From contig DAIQOP010000041.1 of the NCBI GenBank assembly GCA_036787815.1, positions 1-19,212 on the forward strand: 19,212 bases of DNA, written 5' to 3'. The notes under the pieces were generated by a model that was not told where the DNA came from, searched no databases, and saw nothing but the letters and a program-made list of their open reading frames with translations. The stretch's first letter is position 1, and the number at the start of each line of letters is the position of its first letter. Source of the DNA: DATBAK01 sp036787815 (GTDB lineage Bacteria > Actinomycetota > Acidimicrobiia > IMCC26256 > PALSA-610). Positions 1 through 7,805 of the stretch are shown here, piece after piece. The position numbers and the translations under genes were made by a program.

Positions 1-48
1 CAGGACATCGGCCGTGGGCGTCCGAGCCGCAACCTCGAGATCCAGTAG
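1..48 (+). CDS. Possible C-terminal tail of an upstream gene (partial)
   Basis: In frame 1 the first 15 codons are open and end at TAG 46-48, reading QDIGRGRPSRNLEIQ. Thirteen of the 15 codons end in G or C, as expected for coding DNA in this genome, and the peptide looks like an ordinary hydrophilic protein end. The piece is too short to assign a family, and the rest of the gene would lie left of the window. The opposite strand also has a short open stretch from a GTG at 51 to the left edge, so a minus-strand start is an alternative. I cannot decide between them from this sequence. Confidence 0.3.
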   Translation, partial: QDIGRGRPSRNLEIQ

Positions 49-104
49 CACCGGCCCGGAACGCTACCGGTCGGCTCCGCTCGCGCCGGCCCACGGGAGC
101 GCAG

Positions 105-122
105 TCGGGACCAAAGTCCCGA
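105..122 (+). terminator. Compact hairpin, possible terminator of the upstream gene
   Basis: TCGGGAC (105-111) and GTCCCGA (116-122) form a perfect 7-bp stem closed by a CAAA loop. It lies 57 nt after the possible stop at 46-48. There is no following T-run, so intrinsic termination is unproven. The rest of 49-286 shows no convincing gene: frames there are short and Arg/Pro/Ser-rich. Confidence 0.35.
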
Positions 123-286
123 GCCGGTCCGCGATCGGGCCCCGACGGCGCCGCGCATCGCCTCTGCCACCGAGATCGGCCGCCACCGGCATCCGGCGCT
201 CACGAGACGCATTCGAGCCTCCCGGGCGCGCGTCTCGCGGCGCCGGCGACTACCGTCCGAGGTAGTTGACTTCTCGGGATCCCGCC

Positions 287-1417
287 ATGTACCAAGGTCG
301 TGCGGTGGATACGGATTGGCTGATCGCACCCTTCGTCGAGCTCCTCGAGACCCTGCCCGACGGCGTCGTCGTGCTGACGCTCGACGGGCGCATCGTCGCG
401 GTCAACTCCCAGGCGTGCGGGTTGAGCGGCTACCTGCCCGAGCAGCTCGTCGACGCCCGCATCGAGATGCTGGTGCCCGCGCGCCTGCGCGCCGAGCACG
501 TCGCACTGCGCTCCGGGTACGTCGCCGAAGGCGGGTCGTTGCGGCCCATGTCGCAGCGCCTCGACATCGTGCTCCTGCGGGCCGACGGCACCGAGACGCC
601 GGTCGACATCGCGTTGAGCACGGTGAAGCTCGAAGACGAGCGGTTCGTCATCGCGACGCTGCGCGACGCATCGGTGCGACGGAACGCCGAAGTCGCGGTC
701 GAGCACGAGCGCATCCTGCTCACCGCGATGAACCACGTGTCGACCACGTTGCTCGAAGGACACGACCTCGACGACACGTTCTACGCGATCACGAGCCACG
801 CGCGGCGCCTCGTCGGCGCCGACTACTCGATGCTCACCGTGCCCGCTGAGGAAGACAGCGACCTCGTCGTCCGAGCCGTCGACGGTGAGGGCATGGCGCT
901 GCTCGAAGGCAGCGCGGTGCCACTCGCCACCTCGATGGCCGGGGCCGTGATCCGCGATCGCGAACCGCAGCTGTTGAGCGACGCATCGACCGACGCGCGC
1001 ATGTTTCGTCCGGCCGGGTGGCCCGACGATGCCGGGCCGGCGCTCTTCGTACCCATGTACGGCGGCGTCGAGATCCTCGGCAGCCTCATGGTCGCGAACC
1101 GCCGCCACCGTCCGATCTTCACCGTCGCCGACATCTCCCGGGTGAAGACCTTCGCCGCCCACGCGTCGGTCGCGCTCGAGAACGTCCGCCGCCAGGAGGC
1201 GTTGAATCGACTGCGGGTCCTCGAGGAAGACCGCGAGCGCGTCGCCGCGCAGTTGCACGACACGGTGATCGGACGCGTGTCGAGCGTGTCGCTCCACCTG
1301 CACGCCACGCTTCGCGACGACCTGCCGGCCGCGGTATCGGAACGCATCTGGAACGCGATCGACGATCTCGACGCGGCGGTCAAGGCGATCCGCGACGCGG
1401 TGTTCCCACGCCGATAG
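287..1417 (+). CDS. PAS-GAF sensor protein with DHp-like C-terminus but no ATPase domain
   Basis: The product is 376 aa and predicted to be soluble. Residues about 15-130 form a PAS domain (LPDGVVVLTLDGRIVAVN, then a second half ending VIATLRDASVRR). Residues about 145-300 form a GAF domain (LVGADYSMLTV; ALFVPMYGGVEILGSLMV). Residues about 303-373 resemble the dimerisation helices of NarL-type (HisKA_3) kinases, with ERVAAQLHDTVIGR placing a candidate phospho-His at 324. The chain stops right after the second helix, where the HATPase domain of DevS/NarX-like kinases would begin, so it cannot autophosphorylate alone. It may bind a ligand, accept phosphate from a partner kinase or be a decayed kinase. 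ATG 287 was chosen; an in-frame TTG at 266 would add seven residues but has GAGG only 3 nt away. Its stop touches the stop of the convergent permease gene. Confidence 0.85.
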   Translation: MYQGRAVDTDWLIAPFVELLETLPDGVVVLTLDGRIVAVNSQACGLSGYLPEQLVDARIEMLVPARLRAEHVALRSGYVAEGGSLRPMSQRLDIVLLRADGTETPVDIALSTVKLEDERFVIATLRDASVRRNAEVAVEHERILLTAMNHVSTTLLEGHDLDDTFYAITSHARRLVGADYSMLTVPAEEDSDLVVRAVDGEGMALLEGSAVPLATSMAGAVIRDREPQLLSDASTDARMFRPAGWPDDAGPALFVPMYGGVEILGSLMVANRRHRPIFTVADISRVKTFAAHASVALENVRRQEALNRLRVLEEDRERVAAQLHDTVIGRVSSVSLHLHATLRDDLPAAVSERIWNAIDDLDAAVKAIRDAVFPRR

Positions 1418-4414
1418 CTACTGGTAGCGCAGGGCTTCGGCCGGGTACACGCGCGAAGCGCGCCGTGCCGGCAGGTAGGTGGTCGCGAGCGCGACCAGCA
1501 TCACCACGCTGAAGATCAGCGCCAAGGTCGCCCACGGCACCAGGAACGGCACGTCGCCGTAGTTCGCCTGCCGGGACGCGTCGCTGATCACGTTGTATCC
1601 CATCGCCAATCCGAGGGCGGTGCCGACGATGATCGACGTCAGCGCCAAGAGGCCCGACTCGAGCAGGAACCCGAGACGTACAGCACTCGCCTGGAAGCCG
1701 ATCGAACGCAGTACCCCGATCTGCTGGCGGCGTTCGACCACCGAGCGCGCCGCGATCACGCCGAGCGCCGCGACCCCGACCACGAGCCCGAGCCCCATGA
1801 AGCCGAGCACGAGACGATTGACGAGCACCGACGTCGCGACGGCCTCCCTCACGACCGCTACGAAGGAGTCCGCGACGAGACCGTTGGCGAGGAACGCCGA
1901 CTCGAGGTGGTCGGCAAAGCGCTCGGAGTCGACCCCGGGCGCGAGACGGATGTAGAACGCGGTCGGCTGCGCACGGTCTCCGTACGGAGCGAGTGTCCGC
2001 TGCGATGTCGAGATCCCGGCGGCTTCGTAGGGCGCGTTGTCGCGCAACGTGCCGATCACCGTCACGCGCATGCTCCGACCGGTCTCCGGATCGCGCACGT
2101 CGAGTGGAATCGGAGCGAACGACTTGTCCTCGGCGAAGAAGCCCTTCAGCCGCAACTCGGTGAACGATCCGAAGTTCCAGTTCCGCCGGTGCGGGACGAT
2201 GTTCGCGTCGACGATCGCGAGATCGTGCCCGGTCCGCACCGCGTCCCAGACCGCGCGATCCGAGCTGTAGCCGACGGCTCGGCTACCGAGCTGGTACGTG
2301 GTGTTGCGCAGGTACGGGTCGTCGAGCCCGCGGATCGGATAGTCGACGTACTTCTCACCGGCACCGGCCTGGCGCACCTCGACCGGCACGTACGACTGGG
2401 CCGCGACCACTTGTACGTCGCTCGGCGCGATCCCCTTCGTGTGGCGCAAGGCGCCGGCCATGTCGTGCACCGGGCTCAACGCGCTCGTGCCGGCGCGCAC
2501 ATCGAAGCCGCCACTGAAGGATTCGACGTGGCCGAACGCCGAGACGAACGCTCCCGTGGTGGTGGTGCCGACCACGAGCGTGAACACCACCAATGTGAAC
2601 ATCGCGAACGTCATGCCGGTTCGCAGGCGCGTCTTGAGTGGGTAGGCCGCCGAGATGCGCAGTACCCCGCTCAACGAACGGATCCGTCCCAACGACGCAG
2701 TGAGCCCTCCGAGCAGCGCATCGGCGTTGTACATCACCGTCCAGGTGGCCCCGACCACGACGAGCAGACCCCCCACCACCCACATCGAGAAGTTCATCTG
2801 GGCGTCCGGCACCATCTGCTCGATGACCCGGAACGGGAGCAGCCACAACACGACGAGCCCCACACCCCCGACCGTGTACGAGAGCCGATCGGGAATCCGC
2901 ATCGCCCTGAGCACGGGCACGCATCCCACGATCACGAGCGACGCGCCGAGCATGAAGGGCATCGCCTGATGCGAGCCCCGCCCGCTCGTGATCAGGAACG
3001 CGCCCAGAGCGAGCACCGCCGCGCTCGCGAGGAGCCCGCGACGCCGCCGGGGCGCACGGCGCGGGTTGGGGAGGTTCCGGATGGCCGTGACGATGTTGAC
3101 GACGCTCACCCGCCACGCCGACAGTGCGACCACGACGAGCGTGAGCAGCACGCCGAGCGTGTACGCGACGACGACGCTCTGCCACCGGATCGAGAACACG
3201 ATGCGCAGCGACTGTGAGCTCGTCGAGAACGCCCGCCCCACGCCGGCCACCATCGCGAGCGACACCGCGACGCCGAGCGCGGCGCCGATCATGGCCGCGA
3301 CGAGGTCGTAGGCCGCGCCCTCGAAGAGGAAGGTCTCGATCAGGTGGCCCCGGCGGGTGCCGATCGCGCGCGCGACGCCCATCTCGGTGCGCCGTTCGGC
3401 CGCGAGCATCACGAAGATCAGGAAGATCAGGAGGATGCCGGCCGCGATCGAGAAGCTGCCGAACGTGGTGAACATCTGCATGAACGCGTTCCCGGCGTCG
3501 TCCGCGGCCTTCAACCCGTCGCGCTTCACCGGCTGGGTCTCGAGCCCGCGCCCGCGCAACACGGAGCTCAGCCGCTCCACCACCGCGTCGGTGTGCCGCA
3601 CTCCCGAGGTGTCGCCGCCGCGGTTCGAGATCAGGATCTGCTTGATCCGGCCCTCGAGCCCGAGCGCCTGCTGCGCCGCGGCCAACGGCATGAGAATGGC
3701 GCCCTCGTCGGTACCCGTTCCCCGGGCGTCGACCACCGCAGCGACCCGGAGCGGCAAGATGCGCCCCGCGACGAGCGCCACGATGTGATCACCTTGGCGC
3801 GCCGCGAGCTTGGTCGCCGCGCGCCGGTCGATGTAGACGGACCCCGTGGCGAGACCGGTGAGCGTCACGGGCTTGCCGTCGCGCTTGATCGTCGCCAGCC
3901 CGGAGATGCGGGCCGGATCCGGAGCGAAGAGACCGATGCGCGGTTCGGTCTGTCGCGAGGTCGTGTCCTGGATCGCGACGGTGTCGACGATTGCCGGGGC
4001 CACGGCATCGACGACACCGGAACCGCGCAGCGCGCGGTCGACGGCGCCGAACACGCGCTGGTCGAAGACGTCGGCACCCGTGCTCGAGCCCACGGCGACC
4101 GGAGTCGTGGCCTTCGCGGTCTTCACCGTGACCCACTCGTCCGTCGCGCCGAGCGACCGCAACACCGTGAACCGCACCGTCCGGCCCATGGTGTCGCCGG
4201 TGCCGAGCGCCGACGCGATGATCGTCGTGGCCAGCATCAGCCCGACGACGATGAGCACACTCCGACCACGACGTCGACTCGCGTTGCGAATGCCGAGCCG
4301 GAAGAACACGACGTTGCGCAGCGCGAGCACGGCGAGCACCGCGATCCCGAGACCCACCAGGCCCGCGAGCAGGATCGCGAGGGAATCGACCGGCAGCCCG
4401 AACATGCGGTCCAT
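1418..4414 (-). CDS. FtsX-type ABC transporter permease, two-module form
   Basis: The product is 998 aa and an integral membrane protein, probably the permease for the ATPase encoded at 4712-5437. An N-terminal helix (about 13-38) precedes a Lys/Arg-rich loop and a second helix (about 52-70), then an extracytoplasmic domain (about 75-315). A first FtsX core follows (about 316-445), with the typical cytoplasmic loop ERRTEMGVARAIGTRR. Several further helices (about 460-560) lead to a second periplasmic domain and a second FtsX core near the C-terminus (VERRQQIGVLRSIGF; ending LPARRASRVYPAEALRYQ). One chain with two FtsX cores matches the large actinobacterial MacB-like permeases and would be about ten helices in all. 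Family knowledge points to mechanotransmission or lipid/lipoprotein or peptide export; the substrate is not visible. The start is ATG 4414, 5 nt after the stop of the preceding gene, with only a weak ribosome site, which suggests translational coupling. Confidence 0.9.
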   Translation of the reverse strand: MDRMFGLPVDSLAILLAGLVGLGIAVLAVLALRNVVFFRLGIRNASRRRGRSVLIVVGLMLATTIIASALGTGDTMGRTVRFTVLRSLGATDEWVTVKTAKATTPVAVGSSTGADVFDQRVFGAVDRALRGSGVVDAVAPAIVDTVAIQDTTSRQTEPRIGLFAPDPARISGLATIKRDGKPVTLTGLATGSVYIDRRAATKLAARQGDHIVALVAGRILPLRVAAVVDARGTGTDEGAILMPLAAAQQALGLEGRIKQILISNRGGDTSGVRHTDAVVERLSSVLRGRGLETQPVKRDGLKAADDAGNAFMQMFTTFGSFSIAAGILLIFLIFVMLAAERRTEMGVARAIGTRRGHLIETFLFEGAAYDLVAAMIGAALGVAVSLAMVAGVGRAFSTSSQSLRIVFSIRWQSVVVAYTLGVLLTLVVVALSAWRVSVVNIVTAIRNLPNPRRAPRRRRGLLASAAVLALGAFLITSGRGSHQAMPFMLGASLVIVGCVPVLRAMRIPDRLSYTVGGVGLVVLWLLPFRVIEQMVPDAQMNFSMWVVGGLLVVVGATWTVMYNADALLGGLTASLGRIRSLSGVLRISAAYPLKTRLRTGMTFAMFTLVVFTLVVGTTTTGAFVSAFGHVESFSGGFDVRAGTSALSPVHDMAGALRHTKGIAPSDVQVVAAQSYVPVEVRQAGAGEKYVDYPIRGLDDPYLRNTTYQLGSRAVGYSSDRAVWDAVRTGHDLAIVDANIVPHRRNWNFGSFTELRLKGFFAEDKSFAPIPLDVRDPETGRSMRVTVIGTLRDNAPYEAAGISTSQRTLAPYGDRAQPTAFYIRLAPGVDSERFADHLESAFLANGLVADSFVAVVREAVATSVLVNRLVLGFMGLGLVVGVAALGVIAARSVVERRQQIGVLRSIGFQASAVRLGFLLESGLLALTSIIVGTALGLAMGYNVISDASRQANYGDVPFLVPWATLALIFSVVMLVALATTYLPARRASRVYPAEALRYQ

Positions 4415-4419
4415 CGCGC

Positions 4420-4737
4420 TCAGCCCGGATTCTGGGTCGGCGCGTCGACGTAGAGCACTTCGTACTCCTCACGACCGGGTGCCGAGCGGAACAGCGTGGC
4501 GAAACGACCGAGCTCCTCCGCGTAGAACCGGTGGTCGCCCTCGACGTCGCCCTGGGCCTCGGTGTCCCAGAGCGACATCAACAGACCTTTGCCCTCGGGT
4601 GTCGCGAGCACCCAGACCCCCCGGTAACCCGGCTGGACTCGCAGCCGCTCGAGTGTGCGGGAGCGGAACTGTTCGAGGGCGTCGGCGACCGGCGTCCGGA
4701 GCGTGTCGAGCTCAAGCAGCGTCACTCGTGCGTGCAT
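4420..4737 (-). CDS. Small ABM-like (dimeric alpha/beta-barrel) protein
   Basis: The product is 105 aa. The pattern is that of antibiotic-biosynthesis-monooxygenase-like ferredoxin folds: a first strand (HARVTLLEL), a helix (residues about 15-33, ending in RL), then QPGYRGVWVL, a strand GKGLLMSLWDTE, a helix and a final strand EYEVLYVDA. Many such proteins are not enzymes, and no heme or catalytic residue can be assigned. ATG 4737 is chosen because TGGAGG lies 6 nt upstream; the longer open frame to 4815 lacks such a site and overlaps the ATPase heavily. It overlaps the 3' end of the ATPase gene by 26 nt and ends 5 nt before the permease start, so it sits inside the transporter operon and is probably a partner or regulator of that transporter. 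That role is inference. Confidence 0.75.
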   Translation of the reverse strand: MHARVTLLELDTLRTPVADALEQFRSRTLERLRVQPGYRGVWVLATPEGKGLLMSLWDTEAQGDVEGDHRFYAEELGRFATLFRSAPGREEYEVLYVDAPTQNPG

Positions 4738-5437
4738 CTCCGGCCTCCAGCAACTGTTCCTCCACGACTCGACCGTCGAGCATGCGCAGGATGCGGTCGG
4801 TGCGCCGTCCGACACCGATGTCGTGGGTGACCACGATGAACGTGAAGCCGCGCTCCCGATTGAGCCGTCGCATCAGCGACACGATCTCGTCGGCCATCTC
4901 GCTGTCGAGGTCGCCCGTCGGCTCGTCGGCCCAGACGATCGCCGGATCGTTCACGAGCGCCCGTGCGATCGTGACCCGTTGCCGCTCCCCACCGGAGAGC
5001 TCGTCGGGCTGATGCGTGGCACGACCGGCGAGACCCACGAGTTCGAGCGCGCCGAGCGAGCGCCGACGCGCCTCGCGCATCGGCACGCGGGCGACGAGCA
5101 GCGGGAGCTCGACGTTCTCGACGGCGCTGAGCACCGGCATGAGGTTGTAGAACTGGAACACGAAACCCATCCGGCGGGCCCGGTAGTCGGTGCGTTCGCG
5201 GTCCGACATCGTGGCGAGTGATCGACCGTCGATACGAACGTCGCCGCCGTCGATCCCGTCGAGACCCGACAGGCAGTTCAACAGCGTCGTCTTACCGCAA
5301 CCGCTCGGACCCATGATCGCGACCATCTCGCCGGCCTCGACCGCGAGATCGACGCCCTGCAAGGCATCGACGTGGACCGAGCCCGTGTCGTAGACCTTGC
5401 GCAGGTCGTGCGCCTCGACGATGACCGATGTCGGCAT
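4712..5437 (-). CDS. ABC transporter ATP-binding protein, MacB/LolD type
   Basis: The product is 241 aa, a standard length. It has all ATPase motifs: Walker A GPSGCGKT (43-50), Q-loop VFQFYNLMP (Gln95), signature LSGGERQR (147-154), Walker B IVWADEPTGDLD (catalytic Glu172) and H-loop His205 (VVTHD). The pair FQFYNL and DEPTGDLD is typical of the MacB/LolD/FtsE subfamily that works with FtsX-like permeases, and such a permease is encoded two genes downstream. It would hydrolyse ATP at the inner face of the membrane to drive the permease. ATG 5437 is preceded by GGGGAGG with 6 nt spacing, a strong ribosome site. It is the first gene of the minus-strand operon and diverges from the gene at 5650. 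Confidence 0.95.
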   Translation of the reverse strand: MPTSVIVEAHDLRKVYDTGSVHVDALQGVDLAVEAGEMVAIMGPSGCGKTTLLNCLSGLDGIDGGDVRIDGRSLATMSDRERTDYRARRMGFVFQFYNLMPVLSAVENVELPLLVARVPMREARRRSLGALELVGLAGRATHQPDELSGGERQRVTIARALVNDPAIVWADEPTGDLDSEMADEIVSLMRRLNRERGFTFIVVTHDIGVGRRTDRILRMLDGRVVEEQLLEAGDARTSDAA

Positions 5438-5547
5438 CAGTCGCCTCCCCGTCTCAGGTAGACCTCAAGCAACAATCCTGCGCGTCCCCACGCGTTTCCG
5501 GGAGAGGCGAAGGACCCGACGTCGGCGGGCAAACCGGGGCCGGCGAC

Positions 5548-5562
5548 CATCGGCCGCCGATG
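5548..5562. promoter_or_regulatory. Perfect 15-bp palindrome in divergent intergenic region
   Basis: CATCGGC (5548-5554), a central C and GCCGATG (5556-5562) form a perfect inverted repeat. It lies in the 212-bp gap between the divergently read ATPase gene (start 5437) and DUF6544-like gene (start 5650). The position and symmetry would suit a dimeric regulator acting on both directions; a stem in the leader RNA is the alternative. In GC-rich DNA a 7-bp arm can arise by chance. I found no clear -35/-10 pair in this gap. Confidence 0.35.
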
Positions 5563-5649
5563 TCCCGACCTTCGGCCCTCCCCCCGGACCCGGGCCGGGA
5601 ACAGGCTGATCGTGGACGCGACAACCCAGCCAGGGAGCAGCCCCGAGTC

Positions 5650-6537
5650 ATGCCGATGTTCGACCCGATAGTGAAGCTCCTCGGTCACGACCTCCGATCG
5701 ACCCTCGCCGCCGACGCCATCGCCCACGGGCTCGGGTGCGGCGAGCCCGAGGTCGAGCCGGTCACCGAAGCCGATCTCGTCGGGCTCCCGAAGGCGGCGC
5801 GGCGCTATCTGCGCTTCATGGGCGTAGTCGGCCGACCACGCGACCGCTCCTTCCGCGCGCGTTTCCGCGGCCGGTTCCGCATGCGCCCGGGCCAGGGATT
5901 CATGCCGTTCGACGCGTGGCAGTACAACACGCGATTCCCCGTGGCGCGCCTGTTCCACATGCGCGTCGACTTCGCCGGCCTCGTGCCGATGGTCGGGCGC
6001 GACGCGTACCTCGGCGGGCTCGGCCGGATGCGCGGCAAGCTCCTCGGGCTCCTGCCCGTCGCCGACGGCAGCGGCGTGGAGTTCGACGTCAGCGAGCTCG
6101 CCACCTGGCTCGACGACGCGATCATCCTCAGCCCTTCGATGCTGCTCGACCCGGCCACGACCTGGTCGGAGATCGACGACGATGCGTTCGCCGTCGCCTT
6201 CACCGACATCGGCCTCCGCGTCGAGGCGCGCGTGCTCGTCGATCGCCGCGGTGCACCGCTCGTGTTCAGCACGACCGATCGCTACGCCGCGCTGCCGAGC
6301 GGTCCGCTGCGCGCCGAGTGGACGACACCCGTCGCCCGTTGGGACGTCGTCGCCGGCCGGCAGCTGCCCGGTCCGAGCGCCGCGATCTGGCATCTCCCCG
6401 AAGGTCCGTTCACGTACGTCGAAGGTGCCGTGGTGTCGAGCTCGGTCGAGTACGACGTCGCCCCCGACGGCACGCCACTCACCACCCGCGAGCACGTCGC
6501 CGACGTGCTCACACTCAGCGGAAGGACTGCATCGTGA
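5650..6537 (+). CDS. DUF6544/DUF6920-like protein
   Basis: The product is 295 aa, Arg-rich in its N-terminal third, with no signal peptide or clear membrane helix. The pattern LPKAARRYLRFMGVVG (47-61), the aromatic DAWQYNTRFP, GRDAYLGGLGRMRGKLLGLLPV and FDVSELATWLDDAIILSPSMLL resembles the uncharacterised DUF6544/DUF6920 group. I name it from memory of the pattern, and no function is known to me. ATG 5650 is used; the best purine block, AGGGAG (5632-5637), is 12 nt away, and ATG 5656 is an alternative. The frame is open further upstream to 5428, but that part is Pro/Gly-rich and overlaps the divergent gene, so it was left out. Its TGA overlaps the GTG of the next gene (GTGA), which ties it to the sulfur operon and suggests a related role. 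Confidence 0.75.
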   Translation: MPMFDPIVKLLGHDLRSTLAADAIAHGLGCGEPEVEPVTEADLVGLPKAARRYLRFMGVVGRPRDRSFRARFRGRFRMRPGQGFMPFDAWQYNTRFPVARLFHMRVDFAGLVPMVGRDAYLGGLGRMRGKLLGLLPVADGSGVEFDVSELATWLDDAIILSPSMLLDPATTWSEIDDDAFAVAFTDIGLRVEARVLVDRRGAPLVFSTTDRYAALPSGPLRAEWTTPVARWDVVAGRQLPGPSAAIWHLPEGPFTYVEGAVVSSSVEYDVAPDGTPLTTREHVADVLTLSGRTAS

Positions 6538-7805
6538 GCCAATCCGAGGGACGGCCGCGGATCGTGATCCTGGGCGGCGGTACCGGGGGCACGCTGATCG
6601 CGAACCGCCTCCGCCGGCGCTACCGCGAGACGGGCGCCACGATCACCGTTGTCGACCGCGACGACCTCCACGTGTACCAACCCGGGCTCCTCTTCGTGCC
6701 GTTCGCGCTCGCCGACCCGGCCGACATCGTGAAGCCGCGCCACGAGCAGCTGCACGACGGCATCGACTTCCACGAGAGCGACGTCGAATCCGTGCGCATC
6801 GAGGCCAACGAGGTCGATCTCGCCGACGGCACCGTGCTCGGTTACGACGTGCTGATCGTCGCCAGTGGCGCACAGCTGCTGCCCGGCGAGACCGAAGGGC
6901 TCACGGGGCCGGGGTGGATGGAAGAGGTGTTCACCTTCTACACGCTCGAAGGCTCGACGGCGCTCCGCTCGGCGCTCAAGGCGTTCAGTGGCGGTCGCCT
7001 CGTGGTCAACGTCATCGACATGCCGATCAAGTGCCCGGTCGCGCCGCTCGAGTTCACGTTCCTCGCCGACTGGTACTTCCAGGAGCGCGGCATCCGCGAC
7101 CAGGTCGACATCACCTACGTCACGCCACTCGACGGGGCGTTCACCAAGCCCGTCGCGTCGACGGCACTCGGAGGGCTGCTCGCCGAGAAGCACATCGACC
7201 TCGTCACCGAGTTCAACACCGGCGAGGTCGACGGCACCGGTCGTCGCCTGCTCTCCTACGACGGGCGCGAGGTGCCGTTCGATCTGCTCGTCACGGTTCC
7301 GCTCCACGGTGGCGCCGAGTTCGTCAGCCGCTCACCGGGCCTCGGCGACGACCTCAACTTCGTGCCGGCCGACCCGCACACGCTGCAGTCGAGCGCGGCG
7401 CCGAACGTGTTCGTGCTGGGCGACGCGGCCAACGTGCCCATCTCGAAGGCGGGCTCGGTCACCCACTTCGAGGGCGAGATCCTCGAAGAGAACGTCGCAC
7501 GCTTCCTCGCCGATCTGCCGCTCGACGCGTCGTACGACGGGCACGCGAACTGCTTCATCGAGACCGGCTTCCACAAGGCCCTGTTGATCGACTTCAACTA
7601 CGACACCGAACCGCTCCCCGGGCACTTCCCGGGCCGGGCCGGGCCGATGCCGCTGCTGAAGGAATCGCGCCTGAACCACCTCGGGAAGTTGATGTTCCAG
7701 TGGCTGTACTGGCACGCGCTGCTTCCGGGCCGCGACCTGCCCGGCATCACGCCCGAGATGACGATGGCCGGCAAGAGCAAGCACAACGAGGAGGACCCAT
7801 CGTGA
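6534..7805 (+). CDS. SQR-like FAD-dependent pyridine nucleotide-disulfide-type oxidoreductase
   Basis: The product is 423 aa, usual for sulfide:quinone oxidoreductase and flavocytochrome c sulfide dehydrogenase flavoproteins. The FAD-binding fold opens with VILGGGTGGT (GGGTGG 14-19) and an acidic ribose-binding end of strand 2 (Asp41). The second FAD motif is NVFVLGDAANVP (292-302). Only two cysteines occur: Cys167 in IDMPIKCPVAPLEF and Cys340 in HANCFIETG. Both lie where SQR-type enzymes hold the redox-active pair that carries the polysulfur bridge. The C-terminal part (LMFQWLYWHALLPG, about 386-399) is amphipathic and aromatic, as expected for membrane attachment near quinone. The likely reaction is oxidation of sulfide or persulfide to sulfane sulfur with electrons to quinone; another acceptor cannot be excluded. 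GTG 6534 has GGAAGGA upstream and overlaps the preceding stop. Confidence 0.85.
   Translation: MSQSEGRPRIVILGGGTGGTLIANRLRRRYRETGATITVVDRDDLHVYQPGLLFVPFALADPADIVKPRHEQLHDGIDFHESDVESVRIEANEVDLADGTVLGYDVLIVASGAQLLPGETEGLTGPGWMEEVFTFYTLEGSTALRSALKAFSGGRLVVNVIDMPIKCPVAPLEFTFLADWYFQERGIRDQVDITYVTPLDGAFTKPVASTALGGLLAEKHIDLVTEFNTGEVDGTGRRLLSYDGREVPFDLLVTVPLHGGAEFVSRSPGLGDDLNFVPADPHTLQSSAAPNVFVLGDAANVPISKAGSVTHFEGEILEENVARFLADLPLDASYDGHANCFIETGFHKALLIDFNYDTEPLPGHFPGRAGPMPLLKESRLNHLGKLMFQWLYWHALLPGRDLPGITPEMTMAGKSKHNEEDPS

Noticed and set aside
14..265. 83-codon plus-strand frame near the left edge
   Set aside because: Ser/Arg/Pro-rich low-complexity product, no ribosome site or recognisable fold.
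266..271. TTGACT as a -35 box for the PAS-GAF gene
   Set aside because: A matching -10 would fall beyond the chosen ATG at 287 and no TANNNT sequence is well placed; the match is probably chance.
200..1303. Long minus-strand open frame opposite the PAS-GAF gene
   Set aside because: Arg/His/Asp-rich translation without domains; it is the antisense shadow of a gene with clear PAS and GAF motifs. Such open antisense frames are expected at this GC content.
5598..5622. ECF-sigma-like promoter GGAAC-N16-CGAC before the DUF6544-like gene
   Set aside because: The -10 element differs from the usual CGTC/CGTT and such matches are frequent in GC-rich DNA; kept out without start-site data.
5428..5649. 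In-frame 5' extension of the DUF6544-like gene
   Set aside because: Would start inside the divergent ATPase gene, is Pro/Gly/Arg-rich and lacks family similarity; the family pattern begins after ATG 5650.
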